Shown here in pieces: positions 1 through 10,549 of a stretch of DNA of 64,000 nt. Every line of letters starts with the position of its first letter. Within the stretch, counting starts at the first letter, position 1. The position numbers and the translations under genes are program-made. The stretch comes from Myxococcales bacterium (GTDB lineage Bacteria; Myxococcota_A; Polyangia; Polyangiales; Ga0077539). The notes under the pieces were generated by a model that searched no databases, was not told where the DNA came from, and was given only the letters and a program-made list of their open reading frames with translations. Location of the stretch: contig JAEUKH010000029.1 in the NCBI GenBank assembly GCA_016792845.1, positions 310,001 through 374,000 of the forward strand. Reading direction: 5' to 3'.

Positions 1-74
1 CCGCAGAGGGGCGTTCTTCGGTTGAAGAATTACCTTGAAGTTACAATGGTTTAGGTGTCAGTGCGGGCGAGGGC

Positions 75-929
75 TCAGCCCTTGACGCTGCCCGCGGTGA
101 GGCCGCCGACGAGGTGCCGCTGCACGGCGTAGAAGATGGCCATCACGGGCACGCTGACGAGGATGGCGCCGGCGGCGAAGCGACCCCAGGCGGCGTCGTA
201 CTCGCCGACGTAGCGCTGCAAGGCCACCGGGAGGGTGAAGGCGCTCTCGCGCGAGAGGAAGGTGGCCGCGAGGATGAACTCGTTCCACGCGGCCATGAAG
301 GCGAAGAGGCAGGTGACGGCGATGGCGGGGCGGGCGGCGGGCAAGACCACCAGCACGAAGGCTTGCCAGCGGGTCGCGCCGTCGACCATGGCGGCCTCTT
401 CGAGGTCGCGCGGGATGGCCTCAAAGGCGCCCCGGAGCTGAAAGAGCGCGAAGGGCAGCGCCGTGGTGGCGTACACGAGCACCAGCCCCGCCCGGGTGTC
501 GAGGAGCTTCAGCGTGTCGAGCATCACGTAGAGCGGCACCGCCGTCGCCACGCCGGGAAACATCTGCGTCGCCAAGAGGGCCTTCATCGCCGTGCGTTCG
601 CCCACGAAGCGAAAGCGCGCGAGGGCATAGGCCGCGGGGGTCGCGATGAGCACGCTCACCGCCGCGGTGGCGCTCGAGACCAGCACCGAGTTCAAGAGCT
701 GTCGCCCGAAGAGCCACTCGCCCGCGCTGTTCGAGCTCGACACGACGGCGCGAAAATTCACGAGGCTCAGCACCTCGGGCCACGGGGCGGCGCGGGGCGC
801 GGGGGTGCCCGCGGGGTTCAGCGCGAGCGACACCACCCAGAGCACGGGGTAGAGCGCGAAGGCCACCGCCGCGACGGCGATCGCGTGCGAGAGAAATTCG
901 ACGCCCCAAGCGATGCGGCGCGGCTTCAT
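75..929 (-). CDS. MalG-type sugar ABC transporter permease
   Basis: Inner-membrane permease of a carbohydrate ABC importer of the MalG type, 284 residues, the usual length. An N-terminal membrane segment lies at about residues 15-35, with further hydrophobic segments at 80-100, 120-140, 145-165, 200-220 and 255-275. The cytoplasmic EAA loop that docks the ATPase is at about 178-197 (EAAMVDGATRWQAF). It is the last gene of a leftward operon; its ATG overlaps the stop of the fused binding protein/permease in an ATGA junction, so translation is coupled. Substrate specificity cannot be read from the sequence; maltodextrin or another oligosaccharide is likely from family resemblance. Confidence 0.9.
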   Translation of the reverse strand: MKPRRIAWGVEFLSHAIAVAAVAFALYPVLWVVSLALNPAGTPAPRAAPWPEVLSLVNFRAVVSSSNSAGEWLFGRQLLNSVLVSSATAAVSVLIATPAAYALARFRFVGERTAMKALLATQMFPGVATAVPLYVMLDTLKLLDTRAGLVLVYATTALPFALFQLRGAFEAIPRDLEEAAMVDGATRWQAFVLVVLPAARPAIAVTCLFAFMAAWNEFILAATFLSRESAFTLPVALQRYVGEYDAAWGRFAAGAILVSVPVMAIFYAVQRHLVGGLTAGSVKG

Positions 930-3123
930 CGGTCACCTCGGGCGCGGCCCTGCCACACGTTGACAAGGCCCAGGAGCGCGAAGATCAGCACCGCGTAGGC
1001 GGCGGCGTAGCCGTACTGGGCCTGGCGGGTGAAGGCCCAACGGTACGCCTCGCTCACGAGGATGTCAGTCTCGCCGTCGGGCTCGCCGCCCGACACGAGG
1101 AAGACCACGTTGAACTGGTTGAAGGTCCACACGGCGCCCATGGCGACGCTCGGCCCGAGGCTCGGGCGCAAGAGCGGCACCGTGATCTGCCAGAACTGTT
1201 GCCACGGCGTCGCGCCATCAACACTCGCCGCTTCATACAAATCACGCGGAATGGCCGCCAACGCCCCGATCGTCACCACCATCATGAACGGGAAGCCGAG
1301 CCACACGTTCGTCGCCACGTTCGCCGCGAAGGCCGTCGAGAAGCGCGCGAACCAGCTCACGGGCTCGACCCCCAGCGCCGAGAGCGCTGCGTTGATGGCC
1401 CCAAACTGCCGGTGAAACATGCCCTTCCACGCGAGGGCGGTGACGTACGAGGGCACCGCCCACGGCACGATCAAGAGCACTCGGTAGAGCGCCCGGAGGC
1501 GCATCATGGGCCGCGAGAGCACCAGCGCCAGCACCACCCCCAACCCGAGGTGAAGGCTGAGGTTCGCCGCCGTCCATAAGAGGGTCACCAAGAGCACGCG
1601 GTAGAACGAACCGCTCGCTAGCAGCGGGCCCCCGCGCGCCCGAAGGATGTCGACATAGTTGGCCAGACCCACGAAGTACGAGGTGCCCTCGCGGGTGGCG
1701 TAAAGGCTCGTCGTGGCGCCCAACACCAAGGGCGCGATCACCAGCGCGGTCACGATCAGCACCGCGTGGGCCACCCAACGGTACGCAGGCCATGAGCGCC
1801 GTAACGCCGCCCGAAAGGGAGCCTCCCGCGCACGCTGCACGGCACGCAGCGCGAGCCCCAAGGCGAACACGCCGAGCCCGAGGAGGTACAGCGTCGGGCT
1901 CCGCCGCGCGGGCAACGGGCGGGTCACGTCGTCGAAGCGGTGATGCCCCTCGCGGAGCGCATCGCCCACGCCGCGATCGCCCCGCAGCGCCTTCTGGAGC
2001 GCCTGCCGCGCGGGCTCCCAGGCCGCCCGCATGTTCGGGTGCCCAGGCATCGGCCGGGCCAGCGCCGCAGCCCGACGAAAGGTCGACAAAATAGGGTCAG
2101 CCGCGAGCTCTGGCGCCTGCTCCCAGGCCGCGCGGGTCGCCACCACCTGACGGCCCACGCGCGCGCGCAGCACCGCGGCCTCGGGCGACGCGAGGTAGGC
2201 CGCCAGGTCTCGCGCCAACATCGTCTCCCGCGCCCGCGCCGACACCATCGCGCCCTCGACCGTCGCGAAGGGCGCCATCACCCGCCCGGTGCTCAACACC
2301 CGCGGCAAGGGCACCACCCGATACGCCACCCGGTCGCCCAACTCGGCCGCGAGCCAAGGGCCCGAGATCGCCGCGCTCGCGCGCCCCGACGCGAAGAGCT
2401 GCGACACCAGCGCGCCGCCCGCCTCCTCGGGCACCACCCCCGCCGCCAACAGCTGCCGCACCCGCGCGACCGAGGCCTCGGCCGCGGCGCCATCAAACGT
2501 GTAGCGCCCGTCGTCGCTGAGAAACGCGCCCCCGAAGGCGTGCAACATCGGCGCGTGAAAATACGCGCTGCCCGCCTCGTAGACGAGGGCGTAGGTGCCC
2601 CGCGAGAGCGTACCCTGCAAGGCCTCGACGGCCTCAAGGCTCGCAGGGTCGCGGCCCGCGGGCCAGAAGCGCGGGTTCAAATACAAGGCCACACACTTCA
2701 CGCTGAGCGGCCAGGCGAACAAGCCCTCGGGCGCCGTAAACGCCCGCAGCGCCGTCTCGTCGAAGTGATCGATCGCCGCCGACAGCGCCTCGGCGCGGGC
2801 CTCGACCACCGGCACCACAAGCTGCCGGCTGCGGTAGCTCGCCAGCCGCTCGTGCGCGTCGATGAACACATCGGGCCCGTTGCCGCGCGGAATGGCCGCC
2901 TCAAGCTTCGCCCCGTAAGCCTCGAAGGGCACAGCCAGCACGTTCAGCCGCACCGAAGGGTGCGCGGCCTGCCAGCGATCGAGCGCCCCCTGGAGCGCCC
3001 GCTGCTCAGCCTCACGGTACGCATGCCAGAGCGTCAGCGATTGCCCCTCGGCGGCCCCCGCGAGGCCCAACACCAGCAGCAGCGCCGAGAGCGCGACCCA
3101 CAGCCCGACCCCACGATGACGCA

Positions 3124-3124
<1 letters not shown>
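926..3124 (-). CDS. fused solute-binding protein and MalF-type permease
   Basis: A 732-residue fusion of two importer parts. Residues 1-28 are a signal sequence or anchor. About 30-395 resemble a periplasmic extracellular sugar-binding protein (starts SLTLWHAY, with the GPDVF motif near residue 83). From about 408 the protein becomes polytopic and ends as a MalF permease, with the EAA motif at about 631-650 (EAASVDGATPWQQF). Canonical systems encode these parts as separate proteins; here the binding protein would be tethered to its own channel. The ATG at 3124 shares its A with the stop of the ATPase gene (TGATG); a GTG one codon upstream is possible. Reading is continuous, with no frameshift at the junction. 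Confidence 0.88.
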
Positions 3125-4197
<1,073 letters not shown>

Positions 4198-4216
4198 GGG
4201 CCCGAGGGTACTGCGG

Positions 4217-4966
4217 CTACTTCAGAAACTCTCGATAGAAGCGCTCCCGCCACGCGAAGAAGCGCCCGAGCACGGGGTCGTTGACGTACTCGGCGATGCC
4301 CCGGCCTCTGAGGAGCGGCACCCCGAGGTAGGCGCTGTCGGGCCAGGCCAGGTGCAGGCTCAGACCCGCCGCCGCGACGTCGGCCAGGGTGGGCTCGGCG
4401 CCGGTGAGGTAGGGCGCGCGGGCGAGGCGCTCGGTGAGCTCGGTGAGGGTGCCTCGCAGGGCCGCGTGGGCCGCGTCGAGGGTCGTCTGAACGGGCGGCA
4501 AGAGGCTCCCGAGGCGTAGGCCCAGGCTGGCCCCCCGGAGGGCCCAAAGCCCCGGGCCGCGCACCCCGTTGGCGGCCCCCACGGCCTTGAGCCAGTGCGG
4601 GTCACGGAGGCACTGCTCGGTCAGCACCGCCCGACCCGGCAAGCCGAAGAGGGCGTCGAGGCGGTCTTCGAGGTCGAGCACCTCGCGGCGCAGGGCGAAA
4701 TCGTCGGGCAAGAGCGCCCGCCGCCCGCCGCGCCCCGCGGGGAAGGCGTGTTCGAGGTACAGGCAGATGGCCGTCGAGTCGTGGATGAAGCTGCCGTTGT
4801 GCGCGAGCACGGGCACCTGGCGCTGGCCGGTGCGCTGGTAGATCATCCACTGGTCGGCGCCCGGCGCGAGGTCGACCACGCTGTACGAGAGACCCTTGAA
4901 ATCGAGGGCCGCGCGCACCTTCTCAGAGTACTGGCTCCCGGGAAACCGATACAGCGTCAGGCTCAT
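4217..4966 (-). CDS. glutathione S-transferase family protein
   Basis: A 249-residue protein with a thioredoxin-like N-terminal GST domain: residues 1-80 begin SLTLYRFPGSQYSEKVR and carry the cis-proline QVPVL and the glutathione-binding HDSTAI. An alpha-helical C-terminal domain follows, including the LTGAEPTLADVAAAG helix near 190. The substrate is unknown; the family conjugates or reduces with glutathione or acts as a non-catalytic binder. The start overlaps the end of the upstream MFS gene by 44 bases, and only 19 bases separate its stop from the ABC ATPase start, so it may be co-transcribed with both. Confidence 0.85.
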   Translation of the reverse strand: MSLTLYRFPGSQYSEKVRAALDFKGLSYSVVDLAPGADQWMIYQRTGQRQVPVLAHNGSFIHDSTAICLYLEHAFPAGRGGRRALLPDDFALRREVLDLEDRLDALFGLPGRAVLTEQCLRDPHWLKAVGAANGVRGPGLWALRGASLGLRLGSLLPPVQTTLDAAHAALRGTLTELTERLARAPYLTGAEPTLADVAAAGLSLHLAWPDSAYLGVPLLRGRGIAEYVNDPVLGRFFAWRERFYREFLK

Positions 4967-6209
4967 GGGTACGGCCCTCTAGCACACTCGCCTCGGCCCG
5001 GGCGGCCGCCCGGTAGCCGATCACCCCGGCCACGCCGAAGAGCCCTGCCGCGACGATGAAGGGCAGCCCCCGGAGGCCCAAGCCCCCGTGACGGATCGCC
5101 CACGAGAAGCACTGCGTAAACAGCACCGGGCCGAGCATCCCGCTGATGCCTCGGAGCGCGCTCACCGCCCCCTGGAGCTGACCCTGCGCGCGGGCGTCGA
5201 CCTCGCGGGTCATCAAGGCCGAGAGCGAGGGCATGGCGACGTCCATCGGGGCGGCTACGAGGATGCTCACCAGGAACCACCCCCCGGTGGGCGCGAGGCC
5301 GTGCCCGAGGCAGCCCAGGGTGCCGACCAACATGCCGAAAAGATAGGCTTTTTTCTCGCCGAGGCGCTTCACCAGGGGGCCGGTGCCCAGGGCGCCCATG
5401 AGCGCAGACGAGACGCCCACGAGGGCCAGGGCGATGCCCACCGTGCGGCCGCTCCAGCGGTACCGCGACTCGGTGTAGAGCACATACACGCTCGGAAAGA
5501 CCTCGTGCCCGACGGCCCCCACGAAGGCCGCCACCGCGAGCCACACGAGGGCCTTCGAGTGACGCAAGAGCCGCAGCGAGCCGAGGGGGTTGGCGTTGCG
5601 CCAGGCGAAGGCCGCGCGGCGCGAAGGCGGCAGCGATTCGGGCAGCACGAAGAAGCCGTAGAGCGCGTTGGCGAGGCTCAGCCCCGAGGCCACCCAGAAG
5701 GGCAACCTGAGGCTGTGCTCGCCGAGCCAGCCGCCCACCGCGGGGCCCACCACGAAGCCGAGCCCGAAGGCCGCGCTCAACATCCCAAACTGCGCGGCCC
5801 GCTTCTCTTCAGGCGTCACGTCGGCGATGTACGCGCTCGCCGTAGGGAAGCTCGATGATGTGATGCCCGAGATCACCCGCCCGAGAAACAGCATCGGCAG
5901 CGAGCCCGCCATCGCCATCAGCACGTAATCGAGCCCGAGCCCGAGGTTCGAGAGCAAGATCACCGGGCGCCGCCCGTAGCGGTCTGAGAGCGAACCCAAG
6001 ATGGGCGAGAAGACAAACTGCATCGCCGCCCACACGGTGCCGAACACCCCCGTGATGGCCGACGCGCGGGCCACGTCGCCGCCCTCGAAGGAGACAATCA
6101 GCCGAGGCAGCACCGGCACGATGATGCCGAGCGCCAACATGTCGAGGGCCACGGTGATGAAGATGAAGACGAAGGCCGCGCGGCCCGGAGGTGAGGCTTC
6201 GGTAGACAC
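4923..6209 (-). CDS. TetA-like MFS drug/proton antiporter
   Basis: A 428-residue, 12-helix major facilitator of the Tet/TCR efflux group. The loop 2-3 signature is SDRYGRRPVILLSN (near 70-85), and a typical helix 4-5 stretch GRVISGITSSSFPTASAYIADVTP follows at about 112-135, resembling TetA classes A-C. Family members export small hydrophobic compounds in exchange for protons. The start is GTG. It is the first gene of the leftward run with the GST and sugar importer. Calling it tetracycline resistance would overreach; the substrate is unknown. Confidence 0.85.
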   Translation of the reverse strand: MSTEASPPGRAAFVFIFITVALDMLALGIIVPVLPRLIVSFEGGDVARASAITGVFGTVWAAMQFVFSPILGSLSDRYGRRPVILLSNLGLGLDYVLMAMAGSLPMLFLGRVISGITSSSFPTASAYIADVTPEEKRAAQFGMLSAAFGLGFVVGPAVGGWLGEHSLRLPFWVASGLSLANALYGFFVLPESLPPSRRAAFAWRNANPLGSLRLLRHSKALVWLAVAAFVGAVGHEVFPSVYVLYTESRYRWSGRTVGIALALVGVSSALMGALGTGPLVKRLGEKKAYLFGMLVGTLGCLGHGLAPTGGWFLVSILVAAPMDVAMPSLSALMTREVDARAQGQLQGAVSALRGISGMLGPVLFTQCFSWAIRHGGLGLRGLPFIVAAGLFGVAGVIGYRAAARAEASVLEGRTHEPDAVSVSREPVL

Positions 6210-6278
6210 TGAGCGGATGTTTATCTCGGCGCGGCACGAGCTGCCAAATTCGTCGCCCTCGCGCGCGACCCCTTCGGC

Positions 6279-7706
6279 TCAATCTTCCGCGTGATCGAAC
6301 TGAATCGGAAACTCGTACCGGTCTTCGCTGCACTGCGCCCGGGGGAAGACGATGCGCGCGACCGCGAGCTCAACACACGAGGCCACCTCGGGCGACAAGC
6401 CCTGGGCGCTCACCGCCCGCGCGCGGCCGCTCTCGCCCACCGAGAACTCGAGCCGCAGCCGCCCTGAGAGGCTCGGGTTGTTGCGCACGGCGCGCTCGTA
6501 ACACGATCGAATGCCGCCGATGTTCTGACGGATCGCGCGGGCCACGCCCTGGGCGTCGGCGCGACACACGGGGTCGGTGGGCATCGGGTCGGGCGAGGGC
6601 ATCATCACCACCTGGGTGCGCGGCCCGACCTCGCGGGTGACGTCTCCCGTGCCGATCGCCGGCCCGGGCCTGAGCAGGGTCGAGGCGCCGGGTTGACGCC
6701 CGCCCGGAGAGGCCGCCACGAGGGTGTTGCGGCTCGGCCCCGCGGGGCGGTCGGTGATGCCCGTGGTGTGCCGCAGGTCGTCGGCGTTGCCCGCCATCAA
6801 CGCGCCGTTGGCGAGCTGCTCGCGCGCCGTGGGGCCGCCGGCGGTGCGGGCCGTGAGGGGCGCGAAGCTCGCTTCGATCTCGCGCATGGCCCCGGCAGCG
6901 GCCGCCGCGGCGCGCTCGGCCTGGCGCTCGATGGCGCGGGCGTCGGGCGCGCGGTCTGGCCCCGGTCGACCCGAAGGCGCCGTGCGCGCGGGGCCCTCGC
7001 GGTGTGATGCGCGCGAGGCGGTCGAGGGCTCGGCCGCGGCGCCCTCGGCGCTCGGCGCGGGCGGCGGCGCGGGCTCGGGCGGCGTGGTGGCGTCGTCCAT
7101 CCGAACCTGGCTCCGCACGGGGAAGATGAGCTCGGCTTCGTTCACCGTGACGACCGGGTCGTAGCCGTACTCGACGTACCCCAGGGCGCCCACCGCGATG
7201 CTCAAAAACACCGCCAGCGAGGCGTTGTATCGCCAGTCGAGCTCCCGGGCGAGGCTCCGCTTGAGGCCCATCGGGAGCTGCGCCCTCGGCGATTCGGGCG
7301 GCGGCACCACGAACTGAAAGAGCACCGTCGCGCCCGCGAGGCTGAGCTTGCCGCGGCTCTGCGCGTCGAGGGTGACCCGCGGGCCCGCAGCCCGGAGCGC
7401 CGAGACGGTCTGCACCGAACCCCCGTGCGAGAGCTTGCCCTCAAGCCCCGGCACCAACACAAGCTGCCAACCCTGGGCGCTCGGGACGAACAGCTCGACG
7501 TGCCGCGCGGCCTCGTCGTTGAGCACGAAGGTGGCGCGCTCGGTGGTGCCCAGCGAGACCACCTCGCGGGCGCGAAAGAGCCGCTCGCGGGCCGCGCTCT
7601 GATCGACGAAGACGCCCACCCGGAGCGCGCGCGCGAGGGGCTGCGGGTGCAGCGCAGACATGGCCGAGGTCATCGCGCCGGGGGCGCGTGCGGTGTGCTT
7701 TGACAT
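6279..7706 (-). CDS. AgmX/PglI C-terminal domain protein (TonB-like energy or gliding accessory protein)
   Basis: A 475-residue envelope protein. The N-terminal ~200 residues look like a soluble cytoplasmic domain. One membrane helix (ASLAVFLSIAVGALGY) follows, then a Pro/Ala/Ser-rich periplasmic stretch and a C-terminal domain of about 95 residues with paired cysteines (RSCYERAV, ASCVELAV). This C-terminal domain is the kind found on myxobacterial AgmX, PglI and related TonB-like proteins. The ATG at 7706 was chosen because AGGAGGGGG lies just upstream; an in-frame GTG further 5' would add an implausible Arg-rich leader. Role inferred: linking the inner membrane to envelope machinery, possibly motility. 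Confidence 0.75.
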   Translation of the reverse strand: MSKHTARAPGAMTSAMSALHPQPLARALRVGVFVDQSAARERLFRAREVVSLGTTERATFVLNDEAARHVELFVPSAQGWQLVLVPGLEGKLSHGGSVQTVSALRAAGPRVTLDAQSRGKLSLAGATVLFQFVVPPPESPRAQLPMGLKRSLARELDWRYNASLAVFLSIAVGALGYVEYGYDPVVTVNEAELIFPVRSQVRMDDATTPPEPAPPPAPSAEGAAAEPSTASRASHREGPARTAPSGRPGPDRAPDARAIERQAERAAAAAAGAMREIEASFAPLTARTAGGPTAREQLANGALMAGNADDLRHTTGITDRPAGPSRNTLVAASPGGRQPGASTLLRPGPAIGTGDVTREVGPRTQVVMMPSPDPMPTDPVCRADAQGVARAIRQNIGGIRSCYERAVRNNPSLSGRLRLEFSVGESGRARAVSAQGLSPEVASCVELAVARIVFPRAQCSEDRYEFPIQFDHAED

Positions 7707-7848
7707 GGTGAGGCCCCCTCCTGCGGTGCGCAGGCGTCGCGAGGTGTCGCGAGGTGTTGTGCGACCAGTGACAACGGCGCGGGGCGAGAGGTTCCGGCGG
7801 GGCCGAGAGAAAAATCGGGTGCGGCGCAGAGGTCGCACGCGCGTTGGC

Positions 7849-7868
7849 TGTAACTTATTGAAGTTACA
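7849..7868 (-). terminator. hairpin after the CoA-transferase gene
   Basis: A perfect 8-base inverted repeat, TGTAACTT and AAGTTACA, around a four-base loop. It starts six bases past the stop codon of the leftward CoA-transferase gene. It is much more AT-rich than its surroundings. The T-rich side (GGTTTT) lies on the plus strand, so intrinsic termination of leftward transcripts is not clear-cut. Confidence 0.4.
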
Positions 7869-7874
7869 AGGTTT

Positions 7875-9080
7875 TCAGTCGCTCTCGGCGGGCGCCTGGG
7901 CGCGCCTGAGGGCCGCGATTTGAGCGTCGCTGTACCCGAGGAGCTCGCGCAAGAGCGCGTCGGTGTCGGCGCCGAGTTGGGGCGCGGCGCGGTCGGGGCG
8001 CGCGTCGCCTTCGCCCATCCAACGGAGGGGGTTTCCGGGCGCGACGAAGGGCCCGACGGTGGGGTGCTCGACGGCGTTCAGCATGCCGCGGGCGCGCACC
8101 TGCGGGTCGGCCGCGACCTCTTCGAGCGACTGCACCGGGGCCGCAGGCACGCCCTCGGCGTAGAGCCGTTCGAGCCAGTACCGCCGCGGCTGCGTGGCGA
8201 GCTGCGCCTCGACGGCAGCGATGAGCTCGGGGCGCCGCTGTCGGCGGTAGAGGCGGCCCTTCAGCAAGGGGTCGTCGGCCCACTCGGGGAGCTCGATGGC
8301 GCGGCAGAACCCAGGCCAGAAGGTGTCGGTGAAGACCGCCACGGTGAGCTCGCCGTCGCGGGCCCTCAGGCTCTGATACGGCGTCGCGTCGGCGTGCCCC
8401 GAGCCCTGAGGGCCCATCGGGTCGTGGGCCATCACCTGGTTCGAGAGCGCATAGGTGAGCAGGCTCACCTGGCAGTCGAGGAGGCCGAGGTCGATGCACT
8501 GCCCGCGGCCTGTCTTCTCGCGCTCGTAGAGCGCCGCGGCGATGGCGATGACGGCGTAGAGACCGCCGGTGAGGTCACCGATGGGGGCGCCGCACCGCGC
8601 GGGGCGACCGTCGCGATGCCCGGTGAGGCCCATCACCCCGGCGCGGGCCTGGAGCGTGAGGTCGAAGGCCGGCAGGGCGCGGTCGGGCCCGCTCCGCCCG
8701 AAGGCGGTCATGCCGCAGGTGATGAGCCGCGGGTGCTGCGCGCGGAGCGCGTCGTGGTCGAGCCCGAGGCGCTCGGCGACGCCGTACCTGAAGTTCTCGA
8801 TGAGCACGTCGCAGCGCCCCAGGAGGTCGCGAAGTACGGCTTGACCCTCGGGCCTCGCGAGGTCGAGCGCCATCGAGCGCTTGTTGCGGTTGACCGAGAG
8901 AAAATAGACGCTCTCGCCCTCAAGAAAGTGCGGCCCCACGCCGCGAATGTCGTCGCCGACGCCGGGGCGCTCGATCTTGATGACCTCGGCGCCGAGGTCG
9001 CCCAGGATCATCGTCGCGAAGGGCCCTGCGAGCATGCGCGTGAGGTCGAGCACCCGCACGCCTCGGAGTGTGTTGAGCAT
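7875..9080 (-). CDS. family III CoA-transferase (CaiB/BaiF/Frc type)
   Basis: A 401-residue cytoplasmic CoA-transferase that moves CoA between carboxylic acids. The N-terminus has the family hallmark (RVLDLTRMLAGPFATMILGDLGAEVIKIE), followed by NRNKRS near 65-69, VLIENFR near 92-98 and a candidate catalytic aspartate at 140 (PAFDLTLQA). Length is normal. The CoA donor and acceptor cannot be deduced; racemase-like (AMACR) relatives exist in the same fold. The MpaB-family gene lies nine bases upstream on the same strand, so the two are probably transcribed together. Confidence 0.9.
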   Translation of the reverse strand: MLNTLRGVRVLDLTRMLAGPFATMILGDLGAEVIKIERPGVGDDIRGVGPHFLEGESVYFLSVNRNKRSMALDLARPEGQAVLRDLLGRCDVLIENFRYGVAERLGLDHDALRAQHPRLITCGMTAFGRSGPDRALPAFDLTLQARAGVMGLTGHRDGRPARCGAPIGDLTGGLYAVIAIAAALYEREKTGRGQCIDLGLLDCQVSLLTYALSNQVMAHDPMGPQGSGHADATPYQSLRARDGELTVAVFTDTFWPGFCRAIELPEWADDPLLKGRLYRRQRRPELIAAVEAQLATQPRRYWLERLYAEGVPAAPVQSLEEVAADPQVRARGMLNAVEHPTVGPFVAPGNPLRWMGEGDARPDRAAPQLGADTDALLRELLGYSDAQIAALRRAQAPAESD

Positions 9081-9089
9081 CGCTGCTCT

Positions 9090-10022
9090 CTACCCGCGCG
9101 CCCTCGAAGATGCGAGCGACGAGGGCCCGCGACGGTCGACGCCGAGCGCCTCGACCGGGGGCGTGCGGCGGCCGTAGGTGACCGTGTCGGCGTCGTCGAC
9201 GAGGGCCGGGTACCGCGTGAGAGGCACCCGCCGCGACACCGCCGCGTAGGCCCGCAGCGCCGCGTCGACGGCGCGGGCGAGACCCGACGGGGGAGGCGCG
9301 TACCCGAACACCTCGCAGAGCCGCGCGGGCGCGAGGCTCATGGCGACCGGCGTCGCGAGGGCGCCGAGGGGGCGAGGGAGCTGCCCACGGAGCACCCCGA
9401 GGGTCGCGTCGGCCACGCGCCGGGCCTCGGGGCTGGGGCGCATCTCGCGGGCCTCGTAGCGGGCCACGAAGGCGTCGAACGCGGCCTTGGTCTCTGGGAG
9501 GTCGGCGATCGCCATGCGGAGCCCCACGTTGCGCCAGAACGTGAACCAGGCCATCGCCTCGTGGGCGGTCATCGCGCGCCACCCGTGCGCCCTCAGCCAC
9601 GCCTCGGGGAAGTCGATGAACGTCCACAAGACGAACAGGAGGTCGTCGTTGGCGATGTCGTATCGCCGATGGATCTCGTTCATGCGCGAGATGGCGCGCT
9701 GCCCGAGGGGGCTGTCGTACCCGGCCTCGACGAAGCGGTTGATGATGAGCTGCGTGTCGTCGTAGCGCTTCTGCCCGCGGCGCTCGAAGGCGCCCGTCTT
9801 GGCGAGCACCCGCGCCACCGAACGGCTCCCGAAGGTGTAGAGCAGGGCCAGCTCGAGGGCGTGCTGCACGTCGAAGGCGAACTCGTACACCGTGAGGAGG
9901 TGCACGATACGCTGGCAATCGCGCACGGCATCACACGCTGCGATCTCGCGCCCGACGGCCGGGTCACGAAACAGACCAAAGCGCCGCGAATACTGCTTCA
10001 TCACACCGCTTCGGTGCAGCAT
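9090..10022 (-). CDS. MpaB/DUF2236 family oxygenase-like protein
   Basis: A 310-residue protein of the MpaB/DUF2236 group, which includes heme-b proteins such as latex-clearing Lcp. The conserved block MNEIHRRYDIANDDLLFVLWTF and the following WRAMTAHEAMAWFTFWRNVG carry the histidines and arginines typical of the family. It may oxidise a lipid or other hydrophobic compound; the substrate is unknown. The ATG at 10022 is preferred over one 105 bases upstream because the upstream extension is Cys/Pro-rich and would run into the divergent gene. It lies immediately upstream of the CoA-transferase on the same strand. Confidence 0.75.
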   Translation of the reverse strand: MLHRSGVMKQYSRRFGLFRDPAVGREIAACDAVRDCQRIVHLLTVYEFAFDVQHALELALLYTFGSRSVARVLAKTGAFERRGQKRYDDTQLIINRFVEAGYDSPLGQRAISRMNEIHRRYDIANDDLLFVLWTFIDFPEAWLRAHGWRAMTAHEAMAWFTFWRNVGLRMAIADLPETKAAFDAFVARYEAREMRPSPEARRVADATLGVLRGQLPRPLGALATPVAMSLAPARLCEVFGYAPPPSGLARAVDAALRAYAAVSRRVPLTRYPALVDDADTVTYGRRTPPVEALGVDRRGPSSLASSRARG

Positions 10023-10111
10023 CTCTCGGGCGAACACAAGCGTCTCTTCGGCGCCGCAAAAGTTGACCGCCGGGGGCGGCCCCGCGCATGACGGCGGGGC
10101 GAGCCTCGCGC

Positions 10112-10546
10112 ATGACCAAAGACCCATCTCGCTTTGCGCGCTACGACCGCGCGGCCTTCTTGGCCACCGTGCCCGAGAAACACCGGGGCCTCGCAGAGAC
10201 CCTCTGCGGTCACCTCGAAGCGGCCTTCCCGGGTGATGACATCACCTTGTTTTCGGGCTTCCCGGTGGTGGTGCGCGACATGGAGTGGTGCGCGGGCTTC
10301 GCCGTTCGCGCCAACGGCGTCGTGGCCTACTGTTGCTCGCCGGCGACGATGGCGCTCATGGGCGACGCGCTCAGACCCTACCTCTCGGGCAAGTCGTGCA
10401 TCGCCGTCAAACCGCGCCGCGGAGAGGCCCTCGACGTGGTGGTCGCGCTGGTGGCGCGCGCCTTCCACGAGGCCGCAAAACACGACGGCATGATCTCGAA
10501 GGCCGACGCCCGCAAGCGCGAAGCCCGACGCCGCGCCGAGGGCTGA
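10112..10546 (+). CDS. small protein, DUF1801-like
   Basis: A 144-residue cytoplasmic protein without signal sequence or membrane segment. The central part (LFSGFPVVVRDMEWCAGFAVRANG, then a GDALRPYLSGKSCIAVK segment) resembles the beta-rich DUF1801/YdhG-like fold, but the match is from memory and weak. The C-terminus is a charged helix (KADARKREARRRAEG). The ATG at 10112 follows GGGGCGAG; a second ATG 24 bases upstream is less well placed. It is transcribed away from the MpaB-like gene, and its stop is four bases from the stop of the convergent Cys-rich lipoprotein gene. Confidence 0.6.
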   Translation: MTKDPSRFARYDRAAFLATVPEKHRGLAETLCGHLEAAFPGDDITLFSGFPVVVRDMEWCAGFAVRANGVVAYCCSPATMALMGDALRPYLSGKSCIAVKPRRGEALDVVVALVARAFHEAAKHDGMISKADARKREARRRAEG

Positions 10547-10549
10547 GGC

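Noticed and set aside
7920-10091. Antisense open frame of 723 codons across the CoA-transferase and MpaB-like genes
   Set aside because: Composition is Arg/Gly/Glu/His-rich with no domain motifs, opposite two genes with clear families; a shadow of GC-rich third positions.
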